Part shown: positions 43,862-52,492 of the stretch, piece by piece
How positions within the stretch are numbered: position 1 is the first letter of the stretch
How the letters are laid out: every line of letters begins with the position of its first letter
Origin: Lentzea sp. NBRC 105346
GTDB lineage: Bacteria > Actinomycetota > Actinomycetes > Mycobacteriales > Pseudonocardiaceae
Assembly (NCBI RefSeq): GCF_030269605.1
Contig: NZ_BSTQ01000009.1
Location: forward strand, 248,001-312,000
DNA length: 64,000 nucleotides
Direction: 5' to 3'
Program-made: the position numbers and the translations under genes
The notes under the pieces: model-generated
Seen by the model: the letters and a program-made list of their open reading frames with translations, nothing else
Databases searched by the model: none
What the model was told of the DNA's origin: nothing

Positions 43862-45712
43862 ATGGGGTCTCGCAAGAGATCGGCTTTACTGGCGGCGGTA
43901 TGCGTGGTCGCGGCCGGAGCCGGTCTGATCGGCACCACGCCGGCGCTCGCGGCTCAGTCCGGCGAGTGGCGGGTCACCGCACCATCGAGATCCACCAGTC
44001 CCGAAGCAGTCGTCAAGCTTGACCGCGGCAAGCTGACGCTGTCCGTCAAACGCGGGGCGACCACCGTGCTGGAACCGTCCGCACTGGGGATCAGGACCGC
44101 AGACGCCGACCTCACCGACGGCCTCAGGTTCGTCGGCCTCGACACGCGCCTGGTGCACGACGAGTACACGACCACGACCGGTCGCCGGTTGAAGCACGAG
44201 TACACCGGCACCGAGAACACCTTCCACCTGCAGCGCAAGGCTTCGCGCCTCGACCTCGTCGTGCGCGTGTCCGACGACGGCGTCGCCTACCGGTACGTCC
44301 TGCCCGAGCAGCGCTGGGCGACCGTGCTCGGTGAGGCGTCCGAGTTCGCTGTGCCGGCGGGTGTGTCGAACTTCCTGCTGCCGTACGACAACGGGCGCAG
44401 CGACTACGAGTCCGCGCACGTCCGCGCGCCGGAGCAGGGCGTCGAGTACGGCTATCCGTCGCTGTTCAACGTCAAGGACACGTGGCTGCTGATCGCCGAG
44501 TCCGACGTCGACGGCCGCTACGGCGGTTCGCGCCTCACCTACGACGGTTCGCGGTATCGCCTGACGCTGCCCGACCCGGCGGAGACCGCCAACGGTCCGC
44601 TCGCGACGCCGTGGCGCACGATGATCGTCGGCGACCTCCCGACCGTGACCGAAAGCGACCTGATCACGGATCTCGCGCCGCCGTCGAAGATCTCGGACAC
44701 GTCGTGGATCAAGCCCGGCCGGGCAGTGTGGTCGTGGTGGGGCGACGGCACCGGCAACCTCGACCTGCAGAAGAAGTACGCGGACTACGCCGCCAAGCAG
44801 GGCTACGAGTACAACCTCGTCGACTCCGGCTGGGCCGCCGACTGGATCCCGCCGCTCGTGCAGCACTCCAAGGCCAAGGGCGTCGACACCTGGATCTGGG
44901 TCCGCTGGCAGACCATCGACACCGACAGCGAGCGGGAACGCCTCTTCGCGCAGTACCGGTCGTGGGGCGTGGTCGGTCTGAAGATCGACTTCGTGGAGTC
45001 CGACGGGCAGGACCGGATGCGCTGGTACGACGCGGTGCTCGCGGCCGCGGCCAAGTACCACCTGATGCTCAACTTCCACGGCGCGCCCATCCCACGCGGC
45101 ACCGAGCGCACGTGGCCGCACGTCATGTCCGTCGAGGCCGTGAAGGGTGCCGAGGGAACCAAACCGCGTCCCGGACGCGAACCCTTCCCGATCGAGCACT
45201 ACCTGACGTTGCCGTTCACTCGCAATCTCACCGGTCCGATGGACTTCACGCCCGTTACGTTCACCGGCGTTCGACCTAACAGTGATGCCGCTGAACTCGC
45301 GTTGAGTGTGTTGTTCGAGTCCGGGGTGCAGCACTTCGCGGACAAGGTCGACAGCTACACGGGCTATCCCGTCGCCGAGCAGTTCCTGCGCGGTGTGCCT
45401 ACGGTGTGGGACGAGACTCAGCTCGTGGCCGGCGATCCCGGCAAGTTGGCCGTGTTCGCCAGGCGGTCCGGTGCTCGGTGGTTCATCGGGGCCGGGGTTG
45501 CGGGTGATGCTCGTGATCTGACCGTGCCGACGAGTTTTCTCGGCTCGGGTTCATGGCTCGTCGAGGTGTACCACGACAGTCCTACCGGCAAGATAGCGTT
45601 CGACACCAAACGGGTCACGGCCGGCGAGGCCCTGACCGTCCCGGTCGCTCGCAACGGCGGGTACGCGGCGCGCTTGTGCCAAGCGCCGCCGACCGCGGCG
45701 AGCTGCGGCTGA
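43862..45712 (+). CDS. Secreted glycoside hydrolase family 97
   Basis: This 616-residue exported enzyme has a signal peptide ending in TPALA, then the GH97 N-terminal beta-sandwich (about 35-280), the TIM barrel (about 285-530), and a C-terminal beta domain. GLKIDFVESD places Asp376 where retaining GH97 alpha-galactosidases have their nucleophile. Glu425 in SVEAVKGAEG is a candidate acid. GH97 enzymes act on alpha-glucosides or alpha-galactosides; the Asp suggests the retaining, galactosidase-like group. GGGGAG precedes ATG 43862, and a hairpin at 45737 ends the unit. Confidence 0.87.
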   Translation: MGSRKRSALLAAVCVVAAGAGLIGTTPALAAQSGEWRVTAPSRSTSPEAVVKLDRGKLTLSVKRGATTVLEPSALGIRTADADLTDGLRFVGLDTRLVHDEYTTTTGRRLKHEYTGTENTFHLQRKASRLDLVVRVSDDGVAYRYVLPEQRWATVLGEASEFAVPAGVSNFLLPYDNGRSDYESAHVRAPEQGVEYGYPSLFNVKDTWLLIAESDVDGRYGGSRLTYDGSRYRLTLPDPAETANGPLATPWRTMIVGDLPTVTESDLITDLAPPSKISDTSWIKPGRAVWSWWGDGTGNLDLQKKYADYAAKQGYEYNLVDSGWAADWIPPLVQHSKAKGVDTWIWVRWQTIDTDSERERLFAQYRSWGVVGLKIDFVESDGQDRMRWYDAVLAAAAKYHLMLNFHGAPIPRGTERTWPHVMSVEAVKGAEGTKPRPGREPFPIEHYLTLPFTRNLTGPMDFTPVTFTGVRPNSDAAELALSVLFESGVQHFADKVDSYTGYPVAEQFLRGVPTVWDETQLVAGDPGKLAVFARRSGARWFIGAGVAGDARDLTVPTSFLGSGSWLVEVYHDSPTGKIAFDTKRVTAGEALTVPVARNGGYAARLCQAPPTAASCG

Positions 45713-45736
45713 TCACTCCATCTGGTCAGCCGTACG

Positions 45737-45781
45737 CGCGGGGGTCTTGCGCGCAGTGAAGCGGCGCGCCTGACCCCCGCG
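45737..45781 (+). terminator. Terminator after GH97 gene
   Basis: CGCGGGGGTC (45737-45746) pairs with 45772-45781, and inside it GCGCGC (45749-45754) pairs with 45764-45769. It begins 25 bases after the stop codon. Confidence 0.65.
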
Positions 45782-45915
45782 TGCTTGCGTTTGCGCTGCC
45801 GCGCTGACTTCCTTGGCTGCCGGTTTGGTGCGTGGTCGCGTTTTACTGCTCGGGGCTCCGCCCCGGACCCCGGCTCAGCTCAAAGAGGGGCCCAGCCGTG
45901 GTCTGGTTGCGTTGG

Positions 45916-46052
45916 GGTGGTGGGCCCCTCCCGTCGCATCGCACCTGAGGCAGCCGCATCCGAGACCCCAGGTCAAGCGAAAAGCGTGCTTGACCTGGGG
46001 TCTCGGATGCGGCAGGGCTTCGCCTGCGATGCGACGGGAAGGGCCCACCACC
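45916..46052. repeat. 137-base near-perfect inverted repeat in 600-base spacer
   Basis: The inner stem is 26 bp perfect (45953-45978 with 45988-46013, core GAGACCCCAGGTCAAGC) around a 9-base loop. The outer arms, 45916-45943 and 46025-46052, match at 27 of 28 positions. Between them are short unpaired bulges. No frame in it looks coding. The size and quality exceed a normal terminator and suggest a MITE- or REP-like element, or a structured RNA. The whole spacer 45713-46321 has no gene. Confidence 0.6.
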
Positions 46053-46115
46053 TGGTGGTTGTGCGCGCTGGCGCGCGTACGTTCCCGTGGCTCGCGCTTC
46101 GCGTATCGTGCGGGC

Positions 46116-46180
46116 GAGTCCCACCTTCACACACCTCGAGTCCCACTCTTGTGCACCCGAGTTCCACCTTCGCGCGCCCC
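46116..46180. repeat. Three tandem units of about 21-22 bases (GAGTYCCAC)
   Basis: GAGTCCCAC at 46116 and 46138 and GAGTTCCAC at 46159 begin units of 22 and 21 bases whose remaining bases vary. They lie between the long inverted repeat and the TPR membrane-protein gene. Period of about two helix turns could mark regulator binding or simply a decaying intergenic repeat. Confidence 0.45.
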
Positions 46181-46321
46181 GCGACGAACTCCGGCCCGCC
46201 GGGGGTCCCCCCGATTTCCAGCGTATCGACGAGGTCTGACAGTTTCGGCGGCGAAAGCCCAGGCCACGCGCCATTCGTTCACCCGATAGAGCAGCGAAAG
46301 TCGCGCTGGCACACTGTGCCC

Positions 46322-47278
46322 GTGTCCGAGCCGATGACCGCGGTGCTGTTGCGGGCCGCCGAGCTCACCGCCGCGGGGAAGTCCCAGCAGGCCATCGACC
46401 TGCTGCGGCCCGTGCTGGTGACGTATCCGCACCACGCCGAGGCGTGGTGCCGGCTCGCCGCCGCGCACCTCGACGCGGGCGAGGCGCAGGCCGCGCTGGA
46501 CGCGGCGACGCGGGCGCTGGAGCTCGACGTCGAACCGGCGTGGCCGAACCGGCTCAAGGCGATGGCGTTGAGCGACCTGGACCGGCACGACGAGGCGATC
46601 AGCGCTGCCAGGGACTCCGTGCGGCGCAAGCCGTCGGACTGGCGGTGCCAGGTGGTGCTCGCCGAGGTCCTGTCCGTCGCACCGGGCATGGCGGAGGACG
46701 CGGTCGACGTGGCACAGCACGCGGCCAGGCTCGCGCCCAGTGAGGCGCGGGCGTTCCAGGTGCTCGGCGACGCCGCGATGCGCGTCAAGGACTGGGGCCT
46801 GGCCGAGCACGCCTACCGCGCCTGCCTCAAGCTCGACCCCGCCGACTCGGACACCGAGGCGAACCTCAGGACCGTGCAGCGCAAGCGGGCCGGATCCCCG
46901 AAGCAGAAGCCCGAGAAACCGTTGAACACCGGCAAGGCGTGGCGCGCGCTGAGCCGGATCTCGGTGATTCAGGTCGCGGGCGGCCTGTTGCTCTTGCTCG
47001 CGGGTATGCCGAAGCCGACGGGCTACCTCGCGTGGCTCTCCGGTGCCCTGGTGATCGCGTGTCTCACCCAGACGTTGCGGCTGCGGCCGTTCAAGTCGTT
47101 GGTCCAGGTGCCCAAGCTGGCCGCGATGGTCTCGCTGCTGGGCGTGTCCGTCCTGCTGAACGCGGGCTGGACCGTGGGATTGGCGCTAGGCGCCACCACG
47201 ATGCAGCCACTTGTGATTTCCTGGTTGTGCGCGGTGGTCGCGGGGGCACTCGTGTTCGCAACTGGAGGCAAGCGGTGA
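46322..47278 (+). CDS. TPR-domain membrane protein
   Basis: This 318-residue protein has an N-terminal soluble half with TPR repeats (about 5-190: IDLLRPVLVTYPHHAEAWCR, AFQVLGDAAMRVKDWGLAEH). A basic linker (RKRAGSPKQKPEKP) and about four transmembrane helices follow (from about 218: VIQVAGGLLLLLAGM, AWLSGALVIACLTQT). GTG 46322 is chosen; the frame is open much further upstream through repeat DNA, which I discount. It is translationally coupled to the next small gene. Function unknown; perhaps a scaffold for the SecDF that follows. Confidence 0.65.
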   Translation: MSEPMTAVLLRAAELTAAGKSQQAIDLLRPVLVTYPHHAEAWCRLAAAHLDAGEAQAALDAATRALELDVEPAWPNRLKAMALSDLDRHDEAISAARDSVRRKPSDWRCQVVLAEVLSVAPGMAEDAVDVAQHAARLAPSEARAFQVLGDAAMRVKDWGLAEHAYRACLKLDPADSDTEANLRTVQRKRAGSPKQKPEKPLNTGKAWRALSRISVIQVAGGLLLLLAGMPKPTGYLAWLSGALVIACLTQTLRLRPFKSLVQVPKLAAMVSLLGVSVLLNAGWTVGLALGATTMQPLVISWLCAVVAGALVFATGGKR

Positions 47279-47610
47279 GGAACGGGCGGCGCTACGCGCT
47301 CCTGCTCGTCTTCGCGCTGTTCGGCGCCTTCCTGCTGACCAGTCCCGGCTCGCAGCCGAAGGCCGACGGCCCGTCGGTCACGGTCGCCGGCAACGTCGCG
47401 CATCAGACCGGTGCCGCGCCGCGGCCGCACAACGAGCACGCCGCGTACGTCCCGCATGGGCACCTGCCCGCCGACCACCCGCCCGTCGCCGGCATGCCGC
47501 GGTCGCTGCGCTTCCTCGTGGGCGCCGCGAAGCGGATGCACCGCACGCCCGACGAGCTGCACACCTCGCGGCACGGCAACCGTGCGCCGCCCCGCCCTTC
47601 CGGAAGTTGA
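47275..47610 (+). CDS. Small membrane-anchored His-rich hypothetical protein
   Basis: This 111-residue protein starts GTG 47275, overlapping the previous stop (GTGA), with GGAGG upstream. One hydrophobic helix near the N-terminus (YALLLVFALFGAFLLTS) is followed by an extracytoplasmic His/Pro/Arg-rich tail (HQTGAAPRPHNEHAAYVPHG, KRMHRTPDELHTSRHG). I do not recognise it. Many histidines suggest metal binding, but no motif is clear. It precedes the SecDF gene by 31 bases. Confidence 0.6.
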   Translation: MRNGRRYALLLVFALFGAFLLTSPGSQPKADGPSVTVAGNVAHQTGAAPRPHNEHAAYVPHGHLPADHPPVAGMPRSLRFLVGAAKRMHRTPDELHTSRHGNRAPPRPSGS

Positions 47611-47641
47611 GCCACCACTCACCTCTTCTGGAAGGAAAACC

Positions 47642-49804
47642 ATGTCGCGCCCCAACGCGCGACGAGGTCTGCTCGTGCGCGGGTTGTTGTCCCTCGCCGT
47701 CCTCGTCGCGTCCGCATATCTGCTGCTCACCACCGCACCACGCCTTGGTCTCGACCTCCGGGGCGGCACGCAGATCGTCCTCGAGGCCCAGGGCGACGCC
47801 GAGGCCACCGACCGCGCGGTCGAAGTCCTGCGGCGCCGCGTCGACGAGCTCGGCGTCGCCGAATCCGTGCTGGCGCGGTCCGGCGAGAATCGCATCCTCG
47901 TCGAACTGCCCGGCGTCCAGGACCCGCAGGAGGCCGTGAAAGTCCTCGGCCGCACCGCCCAGCTGACCGTGCAACGGCTAGGCCAGACGATCATGACCGG
48001 CGAGGGCATCTCCGACGCCCAGGCGGCACCGAACCCGCAGGGCGCGGGGTGGGTGGTCAACGTCAAGTTCCAGGGCGACGCACCCCGGACGTGGCAGAAG
48101 GTCACCGGTGAGGCCGCCTGCGTCCCGTCCGGCAATCCCGGTCGGCAGATCGCGTTCGTCCTCGACGGCGAGACCGTGTCGTCGCCCGAGGTCAGCGCCG
48201 ACACGCCGTGTGGCGTCGGGCAGGCGGGCGGCAGCACCACGATCACCGGCCGGTTCCCGAAGCCGGAGGCCGAGGAGCTCGCGCTCGTCATCCGATCCGG
48301 TTCGCTGCCCGTGCCGGTGCAGGTCGTCGAGCAACGCACGGTCGGCGCCACGCTCGGCGCCGAGGCGATCGAGGCCAGCGCCAAGGCCGCGATCATCGGC
48401 ATCGCGCTGACCGGGATCTTCCTGATCGTCGCCTACCGCCTCGCCGGGCTGCTGGCCGTCCTCGCGCTGGTCGGCTACTCGGCCGTCGCGTACGCGGCGT
48501 TGCTCGCGGTCGGCGCCACGCTCACCTTGCCCGGTCTCGCCGGGTTCGTGCTCGCGATCGGCATGGCCGTCGACGCGAACGTGCTCGTCTTCGAACGCGC
48601 CCGCGAGGAGTACGCGAAACGCCGGAACCTGCGGCGTGCGGCCGAAGGCGGGTTCAAGGGCGCCCTGAGCGCGGTCGCCGACTCCAACGTGACGACGCTG
48701 CTCGCGGCCGGCCTGCTGTTCTGGCTCGCCACCGGCCCGGTCAAGGGCTTCGGCGTCACGCTCACCATCGGTGTGCTCGCGTCGATGTTCAGCGCGCTCG
48801 TGCTGAGCCGCGTGCTCGTGCTGTGGGCGATGGGGCTGCTGGAGAACCGGCCGCGGTGGAGCGGCCTGCACACGCTCGGCCGGGTACGCGAGAAGCTGCA
48901 GGGCGTCACCCTGTACCGGCGCCCGCGGGCGTGGTTGCTCGGCGCCGCGGCCCTGGTGCTGGTGGCGTTGGCGGGCCTGTTCGTTCGCGGGCTTGACCTC
49001 GGCGTCGAGTTCACCGGCGGCCGGATGCTGGACTACACGACGACCAACGCGGTGGACGCCGGTCGCGTGCGGACTGCGTTGTCCGACGCGGGGTTCCGCG
49101 ACGCGGTGGTCGCGGTGTCCGGCACGAACGAGGTCTCCGTGCGCACCGGGCCGATCGACGACGCGACTTCGGCGCGGATCGGTTCCGTGGTGAGTTCGGC
49201 CGCCGGTGGCGCGCAGCAGACCAGCAACGAGCTGATCGGTCCCAGCCTCGGCTCCGAGCTGCGCCGCAACGCCGTGATCGCGCTCGCCGTCGCGGTCGCA
49301 GCGCAGCTCGGCTATCTCGCGGTGCGGTTCGACTGGCGGCTCGGCGTGGCGACCGTCGTCGCGCTGCTCACCGACATCGCCGTGCTCATCGGCGTGTTCG
49401 CATGGCTCGGCAAGACCGCCGACGGCGTGTTCCTCGCGGCGCTGCTAACCGTGATCGGCTACTCGGTCAACGACTCGGTCGTCGTCTTCGACCGCCTGCG
49501 CGAGCTGCGCGGATCCCGGCTGAAAGCGCCTTATCCACAGGTCGTGAGCTCAGCCGTGCTGCAGACCGTGCCGCGCACCGTGAACACCGGCATAGGCGTG
49601 CTGTTCGTGCTGGCCGCGCTGCTCGTGCTCGGCGACGGCTCGCTCGCCGACTTCGCCACCGCGCTGCTGGTCGGGCTGGTCGCGGGCACGGCGTCCACAG
49701 TGGTCACCGCGGCCCCGGTCGTGATCGCCCTGGAGAGCCGCTGGCCGGCCAAGTCACGAAACCGTCGCCGAGTTTCGGTTTCCCGTGACGGGGCGGTGGT
49801 GTAG
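47642..49804 (+). CDS. Fused SecDF protein-export membrane protein (paralogue)
   Basis: This 720-residue protein joins SecD and SecF in one chain. The SecD half has GLDLRGGTQIVLEA in the periplasmic P1 start, AIGMAVDANVLVFERAREE in TM4, and a reduced P1 domain with one cysteine pair. The SecF half begins near GLDLGVEFTGGRMLDY and has VIGYSVNDSVVVFDRLRE. The SecDF complex uses the proton gradient to pull exported proteins. Actinobacteria normally have separate secD and secF beside yajC and ruv genes; neither is here, so this is likely a second copy. ATG 47642 has GGAAGG upstream. Confidence 0.85.
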   Translation: MSRPNARRGLLVRGLLSLAVLVASAYLLLTTAPRLGLDLRGGTQIVLEAQGDAEATDRAVEVLRRRVDELGVAESVLARSGENRILVELPGVQDPQEAVKVLGRTAQLTVQRLGQTIMTGEGISDAQAAPNPQGAGWVVNVKFQGDAPRTWQKVTGEAACVPSGNPGRQIAFVLDGETVSSPEVSADTPCGVGQAGGSTTITGRFPKPEAEELALVIRSGSLPVPVQVVEQRTVGATLGAEAIEASAKAAIIGIALTGIFLIVAYRLAGLLAVLALVGYSAVAYAALLAVGATLTLPGLAGFVLAIGMAVDANVLVFERAREEYAKRRNLRRAAEGGFKGALSAVADSNVTTLLAAGLLFWLATGPVKGFGVTLTIGVLASMFSALVLSRVLVLWAMGLLENRPRWSGLHTLGRVREKLQGVTLYRRPRAWLLGAAALVLVALAGLFVRGLDLGVEFTGGRMLDYTTTNAVDAGRVRTALSDAGFRDAVVAVSGTNEVSVRTGPIDDATSARIGSVVSSAAGGAQQTSNELIGPSLGSELRRNAVIALAVAVAAQLGYLAVRFDWRLGVATVVALLTDIAVLIGVFAWLGKTADGVFLAALLTVIGYSVNDSVVVFDRLRELRGSRLKAPYPQVVSSAVLQTVPRTVNTGIGVLFVLAALLVLGDGSLADFATALLVGLVAGTASTVVTAAPVVIALESRWPAKSRNRRRVSVSRDGAVV

Positions 49805-49850
49805 CGAGTAGCCTCCGCGCGTTCCTCACCCGAGACCTCTGGGGGTTGTT

Positions 49851-50051
49851 GTGACTCGTATCGGTGTGTTCCTCGCCATCGTCGGTTTCCTGTCGGTGAT
49901 CCTGTTCCAGTTCACCGACTACCGGATCCGCCTGCTGGCGTGGGCTGACGACTACCAGCCGGGCATCGGTCTCGGCGCCGGCGCGCTCGGCGTCGTCCTG
50001 ATCGTGGCCGGTGTCATGGCTGGAAAGAAGAAGGCCGCGGCGGCAGAGTAG
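49851..50051 (+). CDS. Small two-helix membrane protein
   Basis: This 66-residue protein has two hydrophobic helices (RIGVFLAIVGFLSVILFQFT and GALGVVLIVAGVMAG) joined by a short polar loop (DYRIRLLAWADDYQP) and a Lys/Ala tail. GTG 49851 is the start. It follows SecDF by 46 bases and precedes the hydroxy-acid oxidase gene by 4. Homologues with this pattern occur widely in actinomycetes without known function. Confidence 0.6.
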   Translation: MTRIGVFLAIVGFLSVILFQFTDYRIRLLAWADDYQPGIGLGAGALGVVLIVAGVMAGKKKAAAAE

Positions 50052-50055
50052 GCGC

Positions 50056-51213
50056 ATGACCGGATTCGCTGCGTACCAGAACGAGATCTATCTTCAGGGG
50101 CTCGGCGGCCAGATTCCGCCGTTCACCACGGATGTCACCGCGCTGGAGGAGTCCGCGCGGGAACGGCTGGGACCGGGACCGTTCTGGTACGTGGCGGGTG
50201 GCGCCGGCTCCGGCGCCACCGTGCGGGCCAACCGCGAGGCGTTCGACCGGGTGCGCATCGTGCCCCGAATGCTGCGCGACGCCTCCGAACGCCACCTCGG
50301 CGTGACCGTGCTGGGCACCGAGCTGCCCGCGCCGGTGCTGCTCGCACCCGTTGGCGTGCAGTCGATCCTGCATCCCGACGGCGAGCTGGCCACCGCCCGC
50401 GCGGCCGCCGAGCTCGGTGTGCCGATCGTCCTGTCGACCGCGTCGTCGTACTCCATCGAGGAGGTCGCCGAGGCGTCCGGCGACGGCCCGCGCTGGTTCC
50501 AGCTGTACTGGCCGAACGACCCGGAGGTGTGCGCCAGCATCCTCGACCGGGCGCGCAAGGCCGGGTTCACCACGCTCGTGGTCACCTTGGACACCTGGAC
50601 CCTGGCGTGGCGGCCGCACGATCTGGACCAGGCGTACCTGCCGTTCCTGCGCGCGGTCGGCACCGCGATCCCGTTCAGCGACCCGGCCTTCCGCGCGGGA
50701 CTGGAGAAAGCACCCGACGAGGACCTGCCGATGGCGATCCTGCGCTGGGTCCAGCTGTTCACCGGGCGCGACAAGTCGTGGGACCAGCTGCCGTTCCTGC
50801 GCGAGCACTGGGACGGACCCATTGTGCTGAAGGGGATCCAGCACGTCGACGACGCCCGCAAGGCGGTCGAGTCCGGTGTGGACGGAATCGTCGTGTCCAA
50901 CCACGGCGGCCGTCAGGTCGACGGCGCCGTGGGTTCGCTGGACGTGCTGCCCGAGATCGCGGCCGCGGTCGGCGAGCAGATCGACGTGCTGTTCGACTCC
51001 GGCATCCGCACGGGCGCGGACATCGTGAAGGCGTTGGCGCTGGGCGCCAAGGCCGTTCTCGTCGGCCGGCCGTTCGCATACGGCCTTGCGCACGGCGGCC
51101 AGGTCGGCGTGAAGCACGTGCTGCGCAGCCTGCTCGCCGACTTCGACCTCACGCTCGGCCTGTCCGGACATCGCAGTCCGGCCGAACTGGGGCCGGAAGC
51201 GTTGAAGTTCTAA
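50056..51213 (+). CDS. FMN-dependent alpha-hydroxy-acid oxidase (lactate 2-monooxygenase-like)
   Basis: This 385-residue TIM-barrel enzyme oxidises 2-hydroxy acids such as lactate using FMN. Signatures are LLAPVGVQSILHPDGE, STASSYSIEEVAE, and VLKGIQHVDDARKA, where Lys binds FMN. SNHGGRQVDG carries the catalytic His and Arg, and DSGIRTGADIVKALALGAKA is the phosphate site. The sequence is closest in character to mycobacterial-type lactate 2-monooxygenases and related oxidases; the substrate is not proven. ATG 50056 follows AGTAGG. Its end overlaps the convergent small secreted protein gene by 4 bases. Confidence 0.88.
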   Translation: MTGFAAYQNEIYLQGLGGQIPPFTTDVTALEESARERLGPGPFWYVAGGAGSGATVRANREAFDRVRIVPRMLRDASERHLGVTVLGTELPAPVLLAPVGVQSILHPDGELATARAAAELGVPIVLSTASSYSIEEVAEASGDGPRWFQLYWPNDPEVCASILDRARKAGFTTLVVTLDTWTLAWRPHDLDQAYLPFLRAVGTAIPFSDPAFRAGLEKAPDEDLPMAILRWVQLFTGRDKSWDQLPFLREHWDGPIVLKGIQHVDDARKAVESGVDGIVVSNHGGRQVDGAVGSLDVLPEIAAAVGEQIDVLFDSGIRTGADIVKALALGAKAVLVGRPFAYGLAHGGQVGVKHVLRSLLADFDLTLGLSGHRSPAELGPEALKF

Positions 51214-51695
51214 CGCTTCTGGTACGCCTCACGGGCTTCGTTCTTGACCTGCTCGCCCAGTGGCCCGTGGTCCCATCGGTCGACTTCCCTGGCTCCGGCC
51301 GAGGAGAAGTTGCTCCGGAGCCACGGGCCCGCGGCCGCACCGTCTTGGGCGCGTTCGATCCGGATGACCCGATACGGCTCCTTGGCTAGCGCGACGACCA
51401 CGGGCGAAACCTGTCCTCCGACCTCGTGCAGGTCGGCGGCGTACGCGTCGCACCTGGTCTGCAGACCGACCTTGAGCCCGTCGCCCGCCGGCCGGACCTC
51501 GATCACGTGCTCGGCGCAGAACCACCGTCCATCCTGGACGGACCAGGGGCCCTGCTGCAGCGCGTCGTCGATCACCGGCAGTATCTCTCCGGTCAGCTTC
51601 GCGTCCACAGTCGGGCGGTCTTCCTGTTGCACCGCAACGACTCCGACGAGGCCGAGCGCGAGTGCGGCGCCGACCGCGATGATGCCCTTGGTCAT
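51210..51695 (-). CDS. Hypothetical exported protein at end of type VII accessory operon
   Basis: This 161-residue protein has an N-terminal signal or anchor helix (IIAVGAALALGLVGVVAV) and a mature domain with two cysteines (RWFCAEHV and LQTRCDAY) that could form a disulfide. The start overlaps the EspG-like stop by 4 bases. I do not recognise the family. Its place in the operon suggests a link to type VII secretion. Confidence 0.55.
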   Translation of the reverse strand: MTKGIIAVGAALALGLVGVVAVQQEDRPTVDAKLTGEILPVIDDALQQGPWSVQDGRWFCAEHVIEVRPAGDGLKVGLQTRCDAYAADLHEVGGQVSPVVVALAKEPYRVIRIERAQDGAAAGPWLRSNFSSAGAREVDRWDHGPLGEQVKNEAREAYQKR

Positions 51696-52474
51696 CCGGG
51701 CAGCTCGGCCGTCATGCGCGCCAGCGTGCCGAAGTCACCGGACAGGATCTTCAGCCAGTCGCCGTCCTTCTGCGTCACGTAGCGCCCGCTGACGGTGTCG
51801 AAGTACGTCAACGGGTGCCGGCACCGCTGCTTGCGCCCGTACGAGTCGCGCCACGCCGCGTAGAGCTGGCCGCCACCGGTGCGCGGCTCCGACATGATCT
51901 TGCGGAGCTGCTGTACCTGGTGGTCGTGCGGCGTGCTCTCGGGCCGGCTCTGCTGCATGAACGAGCCGGTGTCCTCGTAGCGCTGCCGTTTCTCGTTGAG
52001 CGCGTCCGCCGGCAGGCTGATCGGCCCGCCTTTTCCTGGTGGCGTAGGCGGAAGCGCGGCGATCAGCGACTGCGGCGTCTCCTCCGCGCGGATGGGCTCC
52101 AGCACGAACATGTTGTCCGGCGTGCGCACCACCCGCAGCGCGTCGTCTCCTTTTCGGACGGTCAACGCGCTGCAGGTGGGCCCGTCCTCGTGACTGAAGA
52201 ACGCGTAGTACTCCGTGCCCGCCTCGACGATGAGCCGCAACGAGTTCCCGAGATCCGGATGCACCTGGAAGCCGCGGGCGAGGCCGAGCTGCTCCAGCGC
52301 GGCCCAGCTGTCGCGGGCCATCCGGCTCAGACCGCTGAGGTCTCCTTCGGCGAGCTGATCCTCGTCGAAGTCGACGTTCGCGATCAACGCCCGATGCAGC
52401 TGCTCGTCCAGCCCGGCGGCCTGCCAGGCGCTGTACAGCGCGACAACAGGGATCGCGACCCTGCTACGCAGCAC
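51692..52474 (-). CDS. EspG-family type VII secretion chaperone
   Basis: This 260-residue cytosolic protein matches the EspG (ESX secretion-associated) family in length and strand/helix order. It has an N-terminal segment with EQLHRALIANVDFDEDQLAE, a central beta sheet (YYAFFSHEDGPTCSALTVRK), and a conserved C-terminus (RRHPLTYFDTVSGRYV-like: RHPLTYFDTVSGRYVTQKDG). EspG proteins bind PE-PPE pairs and keep them soluble for export. The PPE-like gene lies 18 bases upstream, consistent with a cognate client. Confidence 0.83.
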   Translation of the reverse strand: MLRSRVAIPVVALYSAWQAAGLDEQLHRALIANVDFDEDQLAEGDLSGLSRMARDSWAALEQLGLARGFQVHPDLGNSLRLIVEAGTEYYAFFSHEDGPTCSALTVRKGDDALRVVRTPDNMFVLEPIRAEETPQSLIAALPPTPPGKGGPISLPADALNEKRQRYEDTGSFMQQSRPESTPHDHQVQQLRKIMSEPRTGGGQLYAAWRDSYGRKQRCRHPLTYFDTVSGRYVTQKDGDWLKILSGDFGTLARMTAELPG

Positions 52475-52492
52475 TTTTCCCCCAGGTGTCCA

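Noticed and set aside
45785..46321. N-terminal extension of the TPR membrane protein
   Set aside because: The frame is open through the long inverted repeat and tandem units, but translated sequence is not protein-like until GTG 46322.
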